In this document: positions 28,921 through 37,623 of the stretch, one piece after another
Numbering within the stretch: the stretch's first letter is position 1
Layout of the letters: the number at the start of each line of letters is the position of its first letter
Source of the DNA: Burkholderia sp. TSV86
Lineage (GTDB): Bacteria; Pseudomonadota; Gammaproteobacteria; Burkholderiales; Burkholderiaceae
Length of the DNA: 64,000 nt
Assembly (NCBI RefSeq): GCF_001522865.1
Contig: NZ_LOWB01000076.1
Span: 62,001-126,000, forward strand
Reading direction: 5' to 3'
Position numbers and translations under genes: made by a program
The notes under the pieces: generated by a model
The model's database searches: none
The model's input: the letters and a program-made list of their open reading frames with translations, nothing else
What the model was told of the DNA's origin: nothing

Positions 28921-28937
28921 AACCGGTTCTTCCGGAA
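28921..28937. promoter_or_regulatory. AACCGGTT palindrome upstream of the ModA-like gene
   Basis: AACCGGTT (28921-28928) followed at once by a second palindrome TTCCGGAA (28930-28937), 55 bases upstream of the ModA-like start on the minus strand. The same 8-mer occurs upstream of xdhA and of the PucG-like gene. Confidence 0.45.
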
Positions 28938-29147
28938 ATCAGGTGCTGCCAGGATAGAAGCCTCGGTCGGAGCGCTTGGGCAACGACCCAAGCCACACAC
29001 CCGGCAACCTCAGAATGGCAGCGCGCCCTTAAGCCCCCCAGTCGCGACGAGCCTGGCAACTTTGACGCCTCCGGCCACCGCGCACCGCGCGCCGCGCCCA
29101 TGCCGCCAAGCCCCGATCGCGCCGCGCGCCGACTCACGACGCCTCAT

Positions 29148-31499
29148 TCACTGCGCCCGCCCGCTCACCGCCTGCACCGCACGCAGAATCGCCTCGCCCG
29201 TCGCGGGCGCCGTGAGCGGCGGATTGATCGCATCGCCGCCCACCGACGCAATCGCGTCGCGAATCGCGAAGAACACCGAAAACGGCAGCAGCAGCGGCGG
29301 CTCGCCGACCGCCTTCGACCGGTGAATGCTGTCCTCGGCATTGCGGTTGTCGAACAGCTTCACGCGAAAATCCGGCGGGCAGTCGTTGACGGTCGGGATC
29401 TTGTACGTCGACGGCGCATGAGTCATCAGCGTGCCGTCGTCGCGCCACCACAGCTCCTCGGTCGTGAGCCAGCCCATCCCCTGGATGAACGCGCCTTCGA
29501 TCTGCCCGATGTCGATCGCCGGATTCAGCGACGCGCCGACGTCATGCAGCACGTCCGCGCGCAGCACGCGCATCTCGCCGGTGAGCGTATCGACGATCAC
29601 CTCCGAGACGGCCGCGCCGTAGGCATAGTAGAAAAACGACCGGCCGGTCAGCGTCGACTGATCCCAATGCAGCTTCGGCGTGGCGTAAAAGCCGTCGGAC
29701 CAGAGCTGCACGCGCGCGCGATAGGCGTGCGCCACCACCTCGTCGAACGGCACGACGGCGTCGCCGATCCGTACGCCGTCATAGGCAAAGCGCACGTCGG
29801 CGGGCTGCACAGCGCCGTTGCCGAAATGCCCGGCCGCGAACGCGGCGAGCCGCTCGCGCAGCTGCCGCGCGGCGTCCTGCGCGGCCTTGCCGTTCAGATC
29901 CGAGCCGGTCGACGCGGCGGTTGCCGACGTGTTCGCGATCTTGCTCGTATCGGTCGCCGTCACGCGGATGCGCTCGAAGCTCACGCCCAGCTCGTGCGCG
30001 ACCACCTGCGCGACCTTGGTGTTGAGCCCCTGGCCCATCTCCGTGCCGCCGTGATTCACGAGGATCGAACCGTCGGTATAAATGTGAACGAGCGCGCCCG
30101 CCTGATTGAAATGCGCGACGTTGAACGCGATGCCGAACTTCACCGGCGTCAGCGCGATGCCCTTTTTCAGCACCGGGCTTGCCGCATTGAACGCGCGCGT
30201 CGCGGCGCGGCGCGCGCGATAGTCGCTCGTCGCCTCCAGCTCGTCGATCAGCTCGTGCAGCACGTTGTCCTCGACCGTCTGGCCGTAGGGCGTCACGTTG
30301 CGCTCGGTCTTGCCGTACAGGTTCGCGCGGCGCACGTCGAGCGGATCGCGGCCGAGCGCGCGCGCGATGTTGTCGATGATGTACTCGATCGCGAACGCGC
30401 CTTGCGGGCCGCCGAAGCCGCGAAACGCGGTGTTCGACTGCGTGTTCGTCTTCCCGCAGCGGCCGGCGATCGACACGTCGGGCAGCCAGTACGCATTGTC
30501 GAAATGACAGATGGCGCGCGTCATCACCGGCCCGGACAGATCGGCGGAAAAACCGCAGCGCGACGTCATGTCGACCGAGACGCCGGTGATCACGCCCGCG
30601 TCGTCGTAGCCGACGTCGTACCGGTAATGGAAATCGTGGCGCTTGCCGGTGATCATCATGTCGTCGTCGCGGTCCGGGCGCAGCTTGACCGGGCGCTGCA
30701 GCTTCCATGCGGCCAGCGCCGCGCAGCACGCGAACAGGCCCGACTGCGATTCCTTGCCGCCGAAGCCGCCGCCCATGCGGCGGCATTCGACGAGCACGTC
30801 GTGCGACGCCAGGCCAAGCAGGCGCGCCACCACGTGCTGCATCTCGCTCGGATGCTGCGTCGAGCTGTACACATGCATCGCGCCGTCTTCCTTCGGCACC
30901 GCGTAGGCGATCTGCCCTTCGAGATAGAACTGCTCCTGGCCGCCGAACGTCAGCTCGCCCGCGTCGCGATGCGCGGCGCGTTCGATCCGCGCGGCCGCGT
31001 CGCCGCGCGCGAGCGTCATTGGCGGCATCACGTAGGATTCGGCGGCGCGCGCATCCTGCGCGGTGAGGATCGCCGGCAGCGGATCGTATTCGATCTGCGC
31101 GCAGCGCGCGGCACGCCGCGCGGCATCGTGCGACGTGGCGACGACGACGAAAATCGGCTGCCCGACATACTGAACGACGCCGTGCGCGAGCACCGGATCG
31201 TCGTGGACGACCGGCCCGCAATCATTCGCGCCCGGAATGTCGTCCGCGGTCAGCACCGCAACGACGCCGGGCGCCGCGCGCACCGCGTCGAGCCGCATCG
31301 ACACGATCTTCGCGTGCGGCTTCGCGGACAGGCCAAGCGCCGCATGCAGCGTGCCGGCGACGAGCGCGATGTCGTCGGTATAAGTCGCGCGGCCGCTCAC
31401 GTGCAAATGCGCGGATTCGTGCGGACGCGACACGTGCACTTGCTTGAAGCCGTCGGTGTCGGCGGCGACGCTCAGGAAAGGTTCGGCTTGCTGATTCAT
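29148..31499 (-). CDS. xdhB: Xanthine dehydrogenase, molybdopterin-binding subunit
   Basis: 783 residues from MNQQAEPFLS; the ATG has GGAGC upstream, better than the Met five codons earlier. Large subunit of bacterial XDH: substrate and molybdopterin regions GGFGGKESQSGLFACCAALAAW, FRGFGGPQGAFAIE, GGTEMGQGLNTKVAQV and the catalytic-Glu region near the end (GQIEGAFIQGMGW, with the GVGEPP-type loop here AVGEPPLLL) are intact. It oxidises hypoxanthine and xanthine to urate together with XdhA. It follows xdhA by 33 bases. No xdhC maturation gene follows, which is unusual. Confidence 0.95.
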   Translation of the reverse strand: MNQQAEPFLSVAADTDGFKQVHVSRPHESAHLHVSGRATYTDDIALVAGTLHAALGLSAKPHAKIVSMRLDAVRAAPGVVAVLTADDIPGANDCGPVVHDDPVLAHGVVQYVGQPIFVVVATSHDAARRAARCAQIEYDPLPAILTAQDARAAESYVMPPMTLARGDAAARIERAAHRDAGELTFGGQEQFYLEGQIAYAVPKEDGAMHVYSSTQHPSEMQHVVARLLGLASHDVLVECRRMGGGFGGKESQSGLFACCAALAAWKLQRPVKLRPDRDDDMMITGKRHDFHYRYDVGYDDAGVITGVSVDMTSRCGFSADLSGPVMTRAICHFDNAYWLPDVSIAGRCGKTNTQSNTAFRGFGGPQGAFAIEYIIDNIARALGRDPLDVRRANLYGKTERNVTPYGQTVEDNVLHELIDELEATSDYRARRAATRAFNAASPVLKKGIALTPVKFGIAFNVAHFNQAGALVHIYTDGSILVNHGGTEMGQGLNTKVAQVVAHELGVSFERIRVTATDTSKIANTSATAASTGSDLNGKAAQDAARQLRERLAAFAAGHFGNGAVQPADVRFAYDGVRIGDAVVPFDEVVAHAYRARVQLWSDGFYATPKLHWDQSTLTGRSFFYYAYGAAVSEVIVDTLTGEMRVLRADVLHDVGASLNPAIDIGQIEGAFIQGMGWLTTEELWWRDDGTLMTHAPSTYKIPTVNDCPPDFRVKLFDNRNAEDSIHRSKAVGEPPLLLPFSVFFAIRDAIASVGGDAINPPLTAPATGEAILRAVQAVSGRAQ

Positions 31500-31532
31500 G
31501 ATTCGATGCTCCATTCGCTTCGTGCCAGCCGC

Positions 31533-33077
31533 TCAGGATGCGGCCGGCTCGGCCGCCGCCGTCGCCGTCGCGCGCACGTTCACCGCCGACGCGGGCAGCG
31601 GATCGTGCGGCCGGGTTTCCAGCCAGAAGCGGTACAGCAGGTTTTTCGCAGTCGCGAGCCGGTACGCACTCGTCGCGCGCATATCGGTGAGCGGTGCATA
31701 GTCGTCTTCGAGCGCGCGCATTGCCGCGTGCGCGGCGGCTTCGTCCCAGATCGCGCCGGCAAGCGCAGCCTCGGCGCGCGCCGCGCGCTTGGGCGTTGCC
31801 GCCATGCCGCCGAACGCGATGCGCGGCGCGCGCACCACGTCGCCGTCGGCGATGAACGCGAACGCCGCGCAGACTGCGGAGATATCGGAATCGAAGCGCT
31901 TCGACAGCTTGTACGTGCGGAATTTCAAGTTCGCACGCGCGCCGGTACGCTTGGGCACCTTCAGCGCCACGACAAACTCATGCTCGGCCATGTCTTTCTT
32001 TTGATAACCCAAATACAGATCCTCGAGCGGCAGCTCGCGCATCGCATCGCCGCCGCGCAGCACGACCCGCGCGCCCAGCGCGATCAAGCCTGGCATCGAA
32101 TCGCCGATCGGCGAGCCGTTCGCGACGTTACCGCCGAGCGTGCCGGCGTTGCGGATCGGCAGCGACGCGAAGCGCTTCCACATCTCGGCAAGCTCCGGGT
32201 AATGCACGCAGAGCGTCGCATACGCCTGCTCGACGCTCACGCCCGCGCCGATCTCGATCCAATCGCCGTCGTCGGCGATGCGGCGCAGCTCGGCGATCTG
32301 CCCGACGTAGACGATATCGCCCAAATCGCGCAACTGCTTGGTCACCCATAAGCCGACGTCGGTGCTGCCCGCGAGTATGCGAGCGGCGGGCTTGGCGGCC
32401 TTCAGCCGGGCAAGCTCGTCGAGCGTGCGCGGCGCGTCGAACGTGCGGCCTGCGTGCCCGTAATGAAACGTGCCGCTGCGCGATAGCGTCGCGAGCGTGC
32501 GCGCAAGCGCGGTGAAATCGGCCGGCGCGCGCGGCGGCTGCGCATGCGCGCCGGGCGCATCGAACATCCGCGCCGCCGCGTCGACGATCGGCCGGTAGCC
32601 AGTACAGCGGCACAGATTGCCCGTCAGCGCGTCGGCAATCTCGGCGCGCGACGGCACTTCGCGCGGCCCGTCGCATTGCGCGCGCTGCCAGTGCCGCTCG
32701 TACAGCGCCCACATCGACATGACGAAGCCCGGCGTGCAAAACCCGCACTGCGAGCCGTGACAGTCGATCATCGCGCGCTGCGCCGGATGCAGCGCGCCGC
32801 CCGGCTCGCGCAGATCCTCGACCGTGAACAGCGCGCGGCCGTCGAGCGTCGGCAGGAACTGAATGCACGCGTTGACCGCCTTCAACTCGACGCCGCCCGC
32901 GTCATTGGGCTCGCCGATCACGACCGTGCACGCGCCGCAATCGCCCTCCGCGCAACCTTCCTTCGTGCCAGTGCAATGCGCGTCCTCGCGCAGATACTGG
33001 AGCACCGTGCGGGTGAGCTCCACGCCGCTGACCTCGCGGATTGCCTGACGATGATAAAAACGGATCGGCTCATTCAT
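31533..33077 (-). CDS. xdhA: Xanthine dehydrogenase, FeS and FAD subunit
   Basis: 514 residues from MNEPIRFYHR. Two [2Fe-2S] domains: C-x-G-T-K-E-G-C-A-E-G-D-C-G-A-C (about 44-59) and the pair CGFCTPGF and CRCTGYRPIVDA (about 110-165). Then a FAD domain (RILAGSTDVGLWV, IGAGVSVEQAY, NAGTLGGNVANGSPIGD, summarised). Passes electrons from the Mo site in XdhB to NAD+ or another acceptor. First gene of the xdhAB unit; it is divergent from a YhhS-like MFS with 273 bases between. Confidence 0.95.
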   Translation of the reverse strand: MNEPIRFYHRQAIREVSGVELTRTVLQYLREDAHCTGTKEGCAEGDCGACTVVIGEPNDAGGVELKAVNACIQFLPTLDGRALFTVEDLREPGGALHPAQRAMIDCHGSQCGFCTPGFVMSMWALYERHWQRAQCDGPREVPSRAEIADALTGNLCRCTGYRPIVDAAARMFDAPGAHAQPPRAPADFTALARTLATLSRSGTFHYGHAGRTFDAPRTLDELARLKAAKPAARILAGSTDVGLWVTKQLRDLGDIVYVGQIAELRRIADDGDWIEIGAGVSVEQAYATLCVHYPELAEMWKRFASLPIRNAGTLGGNVANGSPIGDSMPGLIALGARVVLRGGDAMRELPLEDLYLGYQKKDMAEHEFVVALKVPKRTGARANLKFRTYKLSKRFDSDISAVCAAFAFIADGDVVRAPRIAFGGMAATPKRAARAEAALAGAIWDEAAAHAAMRALEDDYAPLTDMRATSAYRLATAKNLLYRFWLETRPHDPLPASAVNVRATATAAAEPAAS

Positions 33078-33285
33078 GCTGTGTATATCAGTCGTAGTCA
33101 TTCGATGAAAAAAGAAGCGATTCCGGGCGCACGGGCCGGCCCGCGCGGCACCCTGGGCACCGTCATGCTCACAACGCTATCACTGACAAATTCCCGAACC
33201 CATAGCCGGCCCCGCATGGGCGTTATATCGCGGCGGCGATATCGCACTGGCGGCCGCGCATTGAACTAAACGGTCCCTGCAAGCA

Positions 33286-33311
33286 AACCGGTTCCATGTG
33301 AAAATCCGGTT
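33286..33311. promoter_or_regulatory. AACCGGTT palindrome between xdhA and MFS gene
   Basis: AACCGGTT (33286-33293), with a near copy ATCCGGTT 18 bases on (33304-33311). It lies 209 bases upstream of xdhA and 58 bases upstream of the MFS start. A separate ATATCGC/GCGATAT dyad with a four-base loop is at 33225-33242. Confidence 0.45.
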
Positions 33312-33350
33312 TTCGCATCCGCCGATGCGCGCTTCGTTCCGTCCCCTTCC

Positions 33351-34565
33351 ATGTCCGCCGATTCCGACTCCTCCGCCCGCGGCGCGGCCGCGGCGACGCT
33401 GCAAATCGTCAGCGTCGTGTCGTTCACGTTCATCTGCTACCTGACGATCGGCCTGCCGCTCGCGGTGCTGCCCGGTTTCGTACACGCCGAACTCGGCTTT
33501 TCCGCGATCGTCTCGGGCGCGGCAATCAGCATCCAGTATTTTGCGACGCTCGCGTCGCGGCCGCTCGCCGGGCGCTTCGCCGATACGCTCGGCCCGAAGC
33601 GAACCGTGCTGCGCGGCCTTGCCGCCAGTGGCGCGAGCGGTGTGCTACTGCTCGCGGCGTTCGTCGCCGCACGCTGGCCGGCGGCGAGCATCGCGCTGCT
33701 GGTGGCAAGCCGGCTCGTGCTCGGCGTCGCCGAAAGCCTCGTCGGTACAGGCGCGATTCTTTGGGGCATCGGCCGCGTCGGCACCGCGCACAACGCGCGC
33801 GTGATTTCGTGGAACGGCATCGCGACCTACGGCGCGCTCGCGCTCGGCGCGCCCGTGGGCGTCGCGCTCGCGCATGCGTTCACACCCGCCGTGCTCGGCC
33901 TGCTGATGATCGCGCTCGCCGCGGCCGGCCATGGGGCCGCGCGGCTGATCGCACCCGTGCCGCTCGTGCACGGCGAGCGAATGTCGTATGCGAGCGTAGT
34001 CGCGCGCGTACTGCCGCATGGCCTCGGCCTCGCACTCGGCTCGGCCGGCTTCGGCTCGATCGCAACGTTCATCACGCTTTATTACGCGGAGCGCCACTGG
34101 CCGAACGCGGCGCTGTCATTGACGCTGTTCGGCACGCTGTTCATCGGCGCCCGGCTGCTGTTCGCGCATACGATCCAGACCCACGGCGGATTCCGGGTGG
34201 CGATCGTGTCGTTCGCGTTCGAAGCCGCGGGCCTGCTGCTGCTCTGGCTCGCGCCCGTGCCGCACATCGCGCTCATGGGCGCGGCGCTGACCGGCTTCGG
34301 CTTCGCGCTGATCTTCCCCGCGCTGGGCGTCGAAGCCGTCGCGCTGGTGCCGCCCGCGAGCCGCGGCGCGGCGCTGTCCGCGTACTCGGTGTTCCTCGAT
34401 CTGTCACTTGGCATCACCGGGCCGCTCGCCGGCTACGTTGCCGGCGCATTCGGCTATCCGCAAGTATTCCTCTGCGCGGCCATCGCGGCGGCCGTGGCGG
34501 TGGCGCTGTCGATCGCGCTGCACCAGCGGCAAAAGCGCATCGGCGAAAACGGCGCGGCCGCCTGA
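33351..34565 (+). CDS. MFS transporter, YhhS-like
   Basis: 404 residues, 12 hydrophobic segments. N-terminal [21 protein letters not shown], motif A-like [18 protein letters not shown], and [25 protein letters not shown] match the YhhS/arabinose-efflux-like family. Substrate unknown. Divergent from xdhAB and convergent with the PucG-like gene, so a purine-related role is possible but only by position. Confidence 0.88.
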   Translation: MSADSDSSARGAAAATLQIVSVVSFTFICYLTIGLPLAVLPGFVHAELGFSAIVSGAAISIQYFATLASRPLAGRFADTLGPKRTVLRGLAASGASGVLLLAAFVAARWPAASIALLVASRLVLGVAESLVGTGAILWGIGRVGTAHNARVISWNGIATYGALALGAPVGVALAHAFTPAVLGLLMIALAAAGHGAARLIAPVPLVHGERMSYASVVARVLPHGLGLALGSAGFGSIATFITLYYAERHWPNAALSLTLFGTLFIGARLLFAHTIQTHGGFRVAIVSFAFEAAGLLLLWLAPVPHIALMGAALTGFGFALIFPALGVEAVALVPPASRGAALSAYSVFLDLSLGITGPLAGYVAGAFGYPQVFLCAAIAAAVAVALSIALHQRQKRIGENGAAA

Positions 34566-34658
34566 GCGGCAGGCTCAATCCATTGGCCGCGCGCATCGGC
34601 CGCCCAGCGTCCGCTAATACCGGCGCGCCGCCTACTCACGCAGCAGGCGCCCGCTTGC

Positions 34659-35870
34659 TCACGCGCGGCTGGACAGCGCCTGTTCGAGCGCCGCGACGCC
34701 CGCCGGCAGATCGACACGCGCGTGCAGATCGATCATCGTGCGGCCAAGCGCGTGCAGCGTGCGAAACAGATTGTGTTCGCGGCACTGCTCGCCCATCTGC
34801 CCGATCCGCACGATCGGCGGGCCGAACGAGCCCGAGATCTCGACTTGATGCTGCTTCGAGATATGCCCGCAAATGAGGCCCGGCGTCAGCCCCTGCGGCA
34901 CAGTGATGCCGACGACCGAGTTCAGCCTGCACGATTCGGGCGCGTAGAGTTCGAGCCCCATCGCGGTAACGCCGGCCTGCAGCGCAAGCGAGCAGCGCTG
35001 GTGGCGCGCGTAACGGCTCTCGAGCGTCTCCGCGCAAACGAGCCGCAGCGCCTCGTGCAGCGCCAGCACGCCTGATACGGGCGCCGTGTAGTGATAACCG
35101 GCGTTGTGCCAGAAATTCTCGGCGAGCGCCATGTCCAGGCACCAGTGCGTGTTCGGCTCGGGGCGATGCTTCATCCGCTCCCACGCGGCGTCGGAAAACG
35201 CGATCAGCGAGACGCCCGGAATCGACGACAGCCCTTTCTGGCCGCCGGTGATCACCGCGTCGATGCCCCACGCGTCCATGTCGAGCGGCATCGTCGACAG
35301 CGTGCACACCGCGTCGACGACGACGAGCGCGCCCGCCGCCTTCGCGAGCGCGGCAATCTCTTTCAGCTCGCGGTTCCAGACCGTGTTCGACGTCTCGCCG
35401 TGAACGATCGTGACGATCTCGGGGTGCTCGCGCGCGAGCGCCTCGGCAATTTCATCGAGACTCGCGACCTTGCGGTCGGGCACATCGACGAGCACGACGC
35501 CCGCGCCGACGCGCGTTGCCATCTCGGCCATCCGCGCGCTGAAAAAGCCATTCTTGATCGACAGCACCTTCGTGCCGGGCCACGCGAGATTCGACACCGC
35601 CATTTCCATCGCCGCCGAACCTGGGCCGGCAACGCCGAGCACCCATTTCGAGCGCGTCTGGAACACATAGCGCGCCATTTCCTTCACCTGCTCGATGATC
35701 TTCGCCATCGTCGCGCCCAGGTGGTTGATCACGATCGCATTCGCCTTCGCGACCGCGGCAGGAATCGGCACGGGCCCGGCGCCCATCATCAGAAGCGGCT
35801 CCTCGGGCAGGATTGCATCGAGCGGAACGACGACAGGGCAGGGAATCGGCGAGTGATCAGGGCTGGACAT
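34659..35870 (-). CDS. Class V aminotransferase, alanine-glyoxylate / ureidoglycine-glyoxylate (PucG-like)
   Basis: 403 residues. Class V PLP fold: LMMGAGPVPIPAAVAKANA at the N-terminus, GPGSAAMEMAVSNL, VVVDAVCTLSTMPLDMD and the PLP-lysine motif ITGGQKGLSSIPG (Lys at about 210). PucG-type enzymes convert (S)-ureidoglycine plus glyoxylate in purine degradation; serine-pyruvate and alanine-glyoxylate relatives are alternatives. Nearby xdhAB makes the purine role more likely. The long AT-rich upstream region carries a dyad 85 bases before the start and an AACCGGTT site about 235 bases before it. Confidence 0.85.
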   Translation of the reverse strand: MSSPDHSPIPCPVVVPLDAILPEEPLLMMGAGPVPIPAAVAKANAIVINHLGATMAKIIEQVKEMARYVFQTRSKWVLGVAGPGSAAMEMAVSNLAWPGTKVLSIKNGFFSARMAEMATRVGAGVVLVDVPDRKVASLDEIAEALAREHPEIVTIVHGETSNTVWNRELKEIAALAKAAGALVVVDAVCTLSTMPLDMDAWGIDAVITGGQKGLSSIPGVSLIAFSDAAWERMKHRPEPNTHWCLDMALAENFWHNAGYHYTAPVSGVLALHEALRLVCAETLESRYARHQRCSLALQAGVTAMGLELYAPESCRLNSVVGITVPQGLTPGLICGHISKQHQVEISGSFGPPIVRIGQMGEQCREHNLFRTLHALGRTMIDLHARVDLPAGVAALEQALSSRA

Positions 35871-35954
35871 GGGAGCGAGAGCAAAAACCGTTAGAGGAAA
35901 ATAGCAGCGAGTTCATCGATCATTCCTCGAACTGTTGCAATACGCAAGCGCTCC

Positions 35955-35976
35955 ATCCTGTCATCACTAACAGGAT
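35955..35976. promoter_or_regulatory. ATCCTGT-N8-ACAGGAT dyad upstream of the aminotransferase
   Basis: ATCCTGT (35955-35961) and ACAGGAT (35970-35976), a 7-bp perfect dyad with an 8-base centre, 85-106 bases upstream of the aminotransferase start. It resembles an operator for a dimeric regulator; the factor is unknown. Confidence 0.45.
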
Positions 35977-36077
35977 AGATGCGGCGCACTGCGATTTGAC
36001 GCGCCGCAACAATTCATTTCACCGAAGCCGGCCGCAAAATACCCGCGCCTGGACTAAATAGGCCGGAACGTCATCAA

Positions 36078-36112
36078 AACCGATTCGGCCATTAAATGGA
36101 AAAGAACCGGTT
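36078..36112. promoter_or_regulatory. AACCGGTT palindrome upstream of the PucG-like gene
   Basis: AACCGGTT at 36105-36112 and the near copy AACCGATT at 36078-36085, 27 bases apart. About 210-240 bases upstream of the aminotransferase start, similar to the distance of the copy upstream of xdhA. Confidence 0.45.
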
Positions 36113-36154
36113 TTTGCGACCCGAATCCTCAAATTTTTGACAGTCTTGCATTAA

Positions 36155-36307
36155 TCATTCGACGCGCCGCAGCAAGTCTTTACGTTCGTATTCGGAAATG
36201 CATTTTTGATGATTTTGCAATTCATCCGTAAAAATCACCGCTGACGAATATGTGAGCCGATATGTTATCCCCGCGTCTAGCCCTCCGAACATAAGGAGCG
36301 CCGGCAT
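36155..36307 (-). CDS. Possible small protein of unknown function
   Basis: 50 residues from the Met at 36307 (start MPALLMFGGLDAGI) to the stop at 36155, with a GGGAAAGG sequence about eight bases before the ATG. The composition is balanced and ends in a charged helix (EYERKDLLRRVE), unlike Arg/Ala-rich shadows. It lies in the AT-rich island with no antisense gene to explain it. No family is recognised. It could still be chance in low-GC DNA. Confidence 0.3.
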   Translation of the reverse strand: MPALLMFGGLDAGITYRLTYSSAVIFTDELQNHQKCISEYERKDLLRRVE

Positions 36308-36486
36308 CTCAAACACCTTTCCCAGGTCCGCCCGCCAGCTTGATGGATCGGCCGGCCGCCTTATAAGCCAGCACTCGCGACTGCGCACCGATTTATATCA
36401 TTTTCAGCGAAATAATTATTTAGTTGACTAATGCGACCAGCCTATTGAACAATTTACGCAGCCTTCGACGATTTGATATTTACATG

Positions 36487-36516
36487 TCCCGCGGGTCGAT
36501 CCGACGGCCCGCGGGA
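36487..36516. repeat. 9-bp GC hairpin upstream of the LysR gene
   Basis: TCCCGCGGG (36487-36495) pairs with CCCGCGGGA (36508-36516), 12-base loop. It sits at the boundary where the AT-rich island returns to normal GC, 60 bases before the LysR start. No T-tract follows, so it is not a classical terminator. Confidence 0.5.
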
Positions 36517-36575
36517 TGTCTTCGCCGGAGGTGAGAAAAACACAAGATAATCATTTTAATGGGCCAACGTAAACC

Positions 36576-37556
36576 ATGAACCAGATCCAGACCATGCGTG
36601 TATTCGTATGTGTCGCCGAGCTGCAAAGCTTCCGGCGAGCAGCTCGCAAGCTCGGCGTATCGAATGCGCTAGTCACGCGTTCGATCGCCATGCTCGAGAC
36701 GCATCTGAACACGCGCCTTATCCATCGCACCACGCGCAATCTGTCTCTGACCGAGGCAGGCATCCGCTATCTGGATGGCTGCCGCGCGCTGCTGGAGGAA
36801 TTCGACCAGCTCGAGGCGTCCGTCGAGCGCGCGGTGCACGAGCCGGTCGGCACATTGCGTATCGCGGTGTCCGGGCTTTTGCCGCCCAGCCGGATCACGC
36901 CCCTCGTCGACAGCTACCGGCGCCAGTATCCGAAAGTGCGCGTTCAGCTCACGCTGACCGAAGGGCCGATCGACGTGATCGACGCCGGCTATGACGCCGG
37001 CCTCGTCACGGGCGGCCATCTCGATGGCAATCCGACGCTGATCGGCCATCCGCTCGCGCCCAACACGCTCGCGCTCTACGCCGCGCCGTCCTACGTCGAG
37101 CGGCATGGCGCGCCGCACCGCCCCGACGATCTGGCCCGCCACACGTATATCGCACTGCCCGCCGACCAGCACGCGCCCACTTGGCGTTTCATCGATCCCG
37201 ATCACCAAACGCACGTCGTTTCGCTGCAACCGGTCTATACGGTCAACAGCACGTCGATGCTGCTCGCCGCCGCGCTTGCCGGCACCGGCGTCGCGGTGCT
37301 GCCGGAGAGCTATATCGCCGATGCGCTCCAGAGCGGCGAACTCACGCGGCTCCTCGGCGACTACCGGATCGACGATCCCGACACGCAGCTATCGATCGTC
37401 TACCCGAATCGCCAATTCCTGCCGCCGCGAACGCGCAGCTTCGTCGAGCATGCGCTCTACCACCTCGGCGGCCAGAAATCCGATTCGAACAGCCACTACT
37501 ACATGCATGACGCAAGCGCAGGCAGCCGGGCAGACGTCGTCGTCGGGCTACAGTGA
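36576..37556 (+). CDS. LysR family transcriptional regulator
   Basis: 326 residues. N-terminal winged HTH (MRVFVCVAELQSFRRAARKLGVSNALVTRSIAMLE, residues about 7-41, summarised) with TRLIHRTTRNLSLTEAG; then a two-lobed effector domain (VGTLRIAVSGLLPPSRITP, ALAGTGVAVLPESYIADAL). It resembles the CrgA/YafC-like group that often controls a neighbouring oxidoreductase. It is followed after 67 bases by a D-2-hydroxyacid dehydrogenase on the same strand. Divergent aminotransferase lies 705 bases away. Confidence 0.9.
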   Translation: MNQIQTMRVFVCVAELQSFRRAARKLGVSNALVTRSIAMLETHLNTRLIHRTTRNLSLTEAGIRYLDGCRALLEEFDQLEASVERAVHEPVGTLRIAVSGLLPPSRITPLVDSYRRQYPKVRVQLTLTEGPIDVIDAGYDAGLVTGGHLDGNPTLIGHPLAPNTLALYAAPSYVERHGAPHRPDDLARHTYIALPADQHAPTWRFIDPDHQTHVVSLQPVYTVNSTSMLLAAALAGTGVAVLPESYIADALQSGELTRLLGDYRIDDPDTQLSIVYPNRQFLPPRTRSFVEHALYHLGGQKSDSNSHYYMHDASAGSRADVVVGLQ

Positions 37557-37623
37557 CATTGAGCTGCAGTCCGGCTCGAGCCGGCTGCAGTAAACTGACG
37601 CGCACCTGTAGCGGAGGCAACGC

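Larger units (their letters stand above)
35871..36575. other. AT-rich intergenic island between aminotransferase and LysR genes
   Basis: 705 bases with much lower GC than the flanks, especially 36000-36480. It contains the dyad at 35955, the AACCGGTT copy at 36105 with a near copy AACCGATT at 36078, a small minus-strand frame at 36155-36307, and a CCCGCGGG hairpin at 36487-36516. Base composition suggests acquired or regulatory DNA. Confidence 0.6.

Noticed and set aside
28845-32351. Very long plus frame (1168 codons) opposite xdhB and xdhA
   Set aside because: Shadow of xdhAB; composition dominated by Arg, His and Ala with no domain pattern and no ribosome binding site.
33225-33242. ATATCGC/GCGATAT dyad near xdhA as the main operator
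   Set aside because: Short arms and similar ATATCGCC stretches occur elsewhere in this GC-rich DNA; kept only as a note.
36075-36116. AAAACCG/CGGTTTT as a terminator
   Set aside because: Loop is long and no gene ends nearby; better explained as part of the AACCGGTT motif pair.
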